From Cudoniella acicularis (lineage: Eukaryota > Ascomycota > Leotiomycetes > Helotiales > Helotiaceae), in assembly GCA_013054445.1 (NCBI GenBank), contig JAAMPI010000101.1, positions 1-64,000 on the forward strand: DNA of 64,000 nucleotides. Reading direction: 5' to 3'. Shown here one piece after another: positions 60,578-64,000 of the stretch. Every line of letters starts with the position of its first letter. Within the stretch, counting starts at the first letter, position 1. The notes under the pieces were generated by a model that worked only from the letters and a program-made list of their open reading frames with translations, did not search any database and was not told the DNA's origin. A program made the position numbers and the translations under genes.

Positions 60578-60835
60578 GACCTCCTGCTTACCTGAGGCGC
60601 CGTCTTTAGTTAAGTAGACCCCGATCCGTTATAGCCTGCTCTCTTTACTATTTATCTCGATTATCCCTCTCTGTCTTTAATACTCTGCTTTTCATCATTA
60701 GAATTCCGACCTATTAAGCCGGTGATAAGAAGAACTTCTTACCTTCGATCCACGGTAAATCCTCTCTTTTATTTTGAGAATCCCGGAATCTTTCGGTTAT
60801 AGCTACGAGAAACTACCGTCCTAATTGTCACGGGT
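60578..60835. other. short non-coding stretch between LTR-like segments
   Basis: About 260 bp without open frames or recognised motifs, AT-rich with RIP-like triplets. Could be internal sequence of a decayed retroelement. Confidence 0.3.
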
Positions 60836-61002
60836 TACAGGCGACTTGGTTCAATCGGAAGACCGGTGTAAATACAAGAAGGAAAAGCTAAGGAGAGAAG
60901 AGAAGAGCTCTGCTCTCTGAGGCTATTTACATAAGGTCGCGGCGACGTCGCCACGGCAACGAGGTTCTAGCCGAGTCCCAACCACGGGTCTAATCCGTCA
61001 CA
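60836..61002. mobile_element. 167-bp segment with inverted ends, solo-LTR-like
   Basis: The ends TGTCACGGGTTA and TAATCCGTCACA are inverted repeats of each other with two mismatches in 12, the TG...CA arrangement of LTRs or of a small inverted-repeat element. It has no coding content. No target-site duplication is evident. Confidence 0.4.
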
Positions 61003-61599
61003 TACTCCGAAAGGACCATATCGAGAGCTTCCGTAGGATAATACTATAGCACAACCCTAAGCTTTGGTAGTCGCTACCGGCGTAAATACAGTACAATCTC
61101 GAACGCCGGCCGGATTTCGTCGCCCTCGAAGAATAGATTAACGAACTGACTAAGGAGATCAAGAAGATAACCGACGAAGAAGCCAATCAAGAGCTTTAAG
61201 CTCGACGGTACAAACTATACAAAGAATAGTAGTGGCTCACTCTAGAAGATCTAAATATAAGAGGCTAGACCTCTTAGTAGCCATGGCGGTGCCATGGCAG
61301 TACCACACCGGTATTACAGCAGTACCATATCGAAGTCGTATCTATTCCGACCCGTATTCGTTACTCTAACGACGTCGCCCCAGCGATGCCGCCAGACGTA
61401 TTTATTTAGGTTGCCAGAGCCAGACTAGCGGACTCTCTTCATCATATTCAATTACAGTTATCCAACCCTATACTACCTGAGTTATTCGAGTATAGACCCT
61501 TACATTTTGAATACAATCCCATTTATTTAGTCATCCGATATCACAACAATATCGGCATCGTTCCGGTTGTATACTATAGACAGACGCGACACCGTACTA

Positions 61600-61806
61600 A
61601 AGGGCAGTTGGCTGGTTTCCAGGTGCCAGCACTTATCAACATTAGTTCCGGTAGCACATCGCAATAGTTACAACGACACCGAAGGGTAGTTAACTTGTTT
61701 CAAGGTACCAGTACTTATCAACATTGGTTCCGATAGCGCGTCGCAATAGTCACGATGACACCGAAGGGCAGTTGGCTAGTTTGAAAGCACTAGCACTTAT
61801 CAATAG
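61600..61806. repeat. 82-bp tandem repeat, about 2.5 copies
   Basis: Units start at 61600, 61682 and 61764, each beginning aaggg.agtt and containing cacttatcaaca-tt and cgcaatagt-ac. The last copy is partial. Differences between units are mostly transitions. Confidence 0.8.
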
Positions 61807-62054
61807 TTATACAGAATTTCCCTATAGAATAGATATCTGACGGCCCCTCTCTAGGGGTACCCCAGGTCGAAGTCAGTCCCAAATAGGTATTAAGCCAATA
61901 CTAGTACTAATAGGAGATCAACGCAGAAATCATAAGAACCCTAAAGGACCTACGAGAGTCACTTCGAACCCCCGGACCATCAGAAGCCCGTATAGGGCCC
62001 ATACTAACGATACCCGTAGCCAAACTAGTATCGATTAATCGGAAGCAAAATACT

Positions 62055-62260
62055 CCTTATCCTACCTAGATAAGTATAATAGAGTAAGCAAAGCTGTCTA
62101 CCTAGTATTTAAGAGACAATTACATACTAAACTACGGATCGATAGGGAAGCGATCAGTAGCAAATCGGAACAAGTCTAGTATATATTCGGCCGGCTTTTA
62201 GGGAGGGTATCGGAATAGATTGTAAGGGTCCATACTCGAATAACTCAGACAGTATAGGGT
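62055..62260 (+). mobile_element. decayed Ty3/Gypsy-type gag fragment
   Basis: The plus-strand translation reads YLDKYNRVSKAVYLVFKRQL, HTKLRIDREAISSKSEQV, a stop where Trp fits, then YIFGRLLGRVSE, a stop, and IVRVHTRI. This is the style of fungal Gypsy gag proteins (LRID..AI.S...QV.Y.FGRL.G.A). Stops are TAG at Trp/Gln positions. Only about 70 residues are recognisable; no protease, polymerase or integrase was found. Confidence 0.55.
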
Positions 62261-62280
62261 TGGATAACTGTAATTGAATA

Positions 62281-62655
62281 ACTGCCAATTCTGAAGTTGG
62301 TTGGGCTTTGGGGTATAGCATTCAGTTGAGATAATTTGAGATGGCAAGTTTTAGACTTTAATCTGAATAAGTATAAAAATGTCTGTCCTATCTCTAATGG
62401 GTAATTTTACTATACTTGTAGGATTCCAGGTGGAAATTCTCAGCATTTGTGAATCTTTAGGTCGGGACAATAGTTGTATAAAACAGCGACTAAGAGTACT
62501 AAATTCGGTAGCCCTTTATACCTGAATCTTAGTTTTAACTATAAAGATAAATAAAAAAAAATACAGTTTTTAGTTAAATAAACATCCGGAGAGATATAGA
62601 ATATAATATTTATGTAGTTAAATAAGCAGAATTTATATTGAGCCTCGAATTAAAG
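62281..62655. other. intergenic, AT-rich, 3' of the TPR gene
   Basis: No gene. The A/T-rich stretch 62540-62640 just past the stop codon of the minus-strand TPR gene would be its 3' untranslated region. Confidence 0.4.
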
Positions 62656-64000
62656 TTAGACTGTAGCCTTTTTCTTTCGCTTAACTACCTTTTTCGTCCC
62701 CGCCGACGCTGGAACCTTCTTTGGCTTCTGAGCCTCAAGGCCACGTTTCCTAATGTCTTTATGAAACTCCTCAATCAACTGCTTTGTGTGAATCGTATCC
62801 GGATGTTTCTCACCCAGCCGTTTTGCCTGCCCCTCCAACGCCAACTGGTAGCAATTCTCCGCCTTCTGATTCTCCCCCTTGAGCTGATAATTGAAAGCCA
62901 GATTCCCCAATGTTCTCAATGTCGCCGAGTGATTCGCGCCCAGCGTCCTCTCTTGTCCCTCCAACACCTCGAGGAAGCGCTCTTCGGCTTCGTTAAGGTC
63001 GTTTCGGCCTTGTGCGGAGATGGCGAGGTTGTGAAGTGTGAGGAGAGTATCGGGGTGGTAGTAGCCTAGCTGTTCTTCCTGGCCTTCGCGCGCCTTTTCA
63101 AACATTTTCTCCGCGTCGGCAGAGTGGCCTTGGGTGTCGAGGACGGCCGCAAGGCTACACAGCATTCGCAGTGCTTCCGGGTGATTGGGGCCCACGAGGG
63201 GATTGCTTTCCGCGCCCGCCAGCGCCTCCCGGTATAGCCGTTCCGCTTCCTGATACTGGCCCTGGCAGTCGTAGACCAGCGCAATGTTGTATTTCTGCCG
63301 GAGGGTGTCGAGGTGGTTTTTGCTGCGGTTCTTCTCGCACCAAGTGAGGATTCGCTGGTGCACGGCAAGAGCTTCGGCGTACCGGCCTTGTCCTTGATAT
63401 GCGATGGCGAGACTATCTGCGATCTTGATGGTGTCTTCGTGGTCGACTCCAAGGGCTTCGCTGGCTTCGCATTCTTGTAGTGCTTCCTGGGACATGGCTT
63501 CGACTTCGTGGAGCCTCTCGGCGTCCATGAATGGCTTTGAAAGCTCCATGCAGTCTTGCACCTTGTTTAGAGCGCTAGCACGCTTGGATGCAAGTAGTAG
63601 ATTCTGTCCAGGTGTTCTGGCTGTACCACCACCTTCCTTGGCCGACTGGGTAATGTCATTGCACTTCCAACTGTTAGTTCTGTGAAAATAGAAACGGGGT
63701 GTACGGAAGTTACAAACCAATTTCAAGGATTGCTTAGTCTTCTCAACCAGAGCCTCATCCTTCTCCCCGCTTTCTTGCAACTTGAGAGAGTCCTCTAGAA
63801 TCTTGGCAGCAGCATCAAATCTCTTGAAGTTCGAGTGGTATGCTGAGATGTTTAGAACAAGCTGCGCACGATCATGAATTTTCAAGGGGCTTGGTTTGAA
63901 TGCAAGTACGGATTGCGCGAATGGATAGAGTATATCGCACGTCTCCCACTGCTCGCTCTCAGCGGATGGAAATATCTGTGCCAGCAAGCCGAGCGCCTGC
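62656..64000 (-). CDS. C-terminal TPR region of a kinesin-light-chain-like/NLR-type protein (partial)
   Basis: The minus-strand frame is open to the window edge, so the gene starts beyond 64000. About 445 residues are visible. They begin at ALGLLAQIFPSAESEQWETC, a helix style usual for the segment joining NB-ARC/NACHT and TPR parts of fungal NLR proteins. Then six or so 42-residue tetratricopeptide repeats follow: DSLAIAYQGQGRYAEALAVH, YNIALVYDCQGQYQEAERLY, LHNLAISAQGRNDLNEAEER, LGNLAFNYQLKGENQKAENC. Spacers of the G..HP.TL type are characteristic of kinesin-light-chain TPRs. The tail is strongly basic (KKVVKRKKKATV). An apparent GTTTGT...CAG intron near 63672-63720 cannot be spliced out without breaking the frame, so I leave it as coding. 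The N-terminal domains, and hence whether it is a true NLR, lie outside the window. Confidence 0.7.
   Translation of the reverse strand, partial: QALGLLAQIFPSAESEQWETCDILYPFAQSVLAFKPSPLKIHDRAQLVLNISAYHSNFKRFDAAAKILEDSLKLQESGEKDEALVEKTKQSLKLVCNFRTPRFYFHRTNSWKCNDITQSAKEGGGTARTPGQNLLLASKRASALNKVQDCMELSKPFMDAERLHEVEAMSQEALQECEASEALGVDHEDTIKIADSLAIAYQGQGRYAEALAVHQRILTWCEKNRSKNHLDTLRQKYNIALVYDCQGQYQEAERLYREALAGAESNPLVGPNHPEALRMLCSLAAVLDTQGHSADAEKMFEKAREGQEEQLGYYHPDTLLTLHNLAISAQGRNDLNEAEERFLEVLEGQERTLGANHSATLRTLGNLAFNYQLKGENQKAENCYQLALEGQAKRLGEKHPDTIHTKQLIEEFHKDIRKRGLEAQKPKKVPASAGTKKVVKRKKKATV

Larger units (their letters stand above)
61445..62280. repeat. 60-bp inverted repeat enclosing a gag fragment
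   Basis: The left arm 61445-61504 and the right arm 62221-62280 are inverted copies, 57 of 60 bases matching, all three differences transitions. The interior holds an 82-bp tandem repeat and a retrotransposon gag fragment whose 3' end runs into the right arm. The arrangement may be a foldback element or the result of an inverted insertion of the same retroelement. Confidence 0.75.

Noticed and set aside
63672..63720. GTTTGT...AACTAACAG intron in the TPR gene
   Set aside because: Every GT-AG combination in this stretch has a length that breaks the downstream frame, whereas reading through keeps it.
1..64000. CRISPR arrays or bacterial-type operons
   Set aside because: No regularly spaced short repeats of that kind; introns and gene families are fungal.

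Overview
The window reads as nuclear DNA of a filamentous ascomycete. Genes are split by short GT-AG introns (mostly 47-102 bp). They include ascomycete-typical families: a Ccp2-type heme peroxidase, a UBP12-type deubiquitinase, BCS1, a fungal YeeE/YedE sulfur transporter, F-box/2EXR-like proteins and an ankyrin protein with an N-terminal membrane module. Old transposon copies carry TAG/TGA codons where related proteins have Trp, Gln or Arg, the signature of repeat-induced point mutation (RIP). A leotiomycete (Helotiales-like) is my best guess from protein style, but this is inference. Scattered N bases (24211, 24216, 30850-30919, 60423) show a draft assembly.

Layout. 1-4 kb: a probable multi-exon membrane-protein gene on the minus strand (about 1913-2740) whose frames I could not join. 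4-10.2 kb: heme peroxidase (one-base frame break), a DUF6594-like membrane protein and a Ser/Thr kinase with a long disordered N terminus. 10.2-14 kb: long non-coding stretch. 14-20 kb: a 72-aa single-span membrane protein, then a large UBP12-like ubiquitin hydrolase on the minus strand (6 exons, one-base frame break). 22.9-25.3 kb: a BCS1 AAA-ATPase gene cut off exactly at its Walker A motif by a perfect palindrome and an 86-bp tandem repeat, then an unknown gene. 26.2-26.8 kb: a complete hAT-like non-autonomous transposon with target-site duplication. 27.3-37.7 kb: a Cys-rich membrane-anchored protein, a J-domain-like protein, an F-box/2EXR-like protein and two secreted proteins, one with a duplicated Cys peptide and dibasic sites. 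37.7-43.4 kb: RIP-decayed sequence holding a LaeA-like methyltransferase pseudogene and the 3' end of a pogo/Fot1 transposase. 43.4-50.7 kb: an O-methyltransferase, an unknown protein, the YeeE/YedE transporter and an F-box/2EXR-like protein. 52.4-57.9 kb: an ankyrin membrane protein and an ankyrin pseudogene fragment. 58-62.6 kb: transposon graveyard (Helitron N-terminal part, LTR-like segments, gag fragment inside an inverted repeat, 82-bp tandem repeat). 62.7-64 kb: the C-terminal TPR part of a probable NLR-type protein that runs off the window.

The genes do not form an obvious pathway. The left 20 kb is housekeeping sequence. The right 40 kb is an accessory compartment of AT-rich RIPped repeats with secreted proteins, methyltransferases and NLR-like repeat proteins. 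Several otherwise convincing genes (peroxidase, UBP12, the 24.3-kb gene, possibly the ankyrin protein) carry single-base frame breaks, so assembly error and real decay must be separated.
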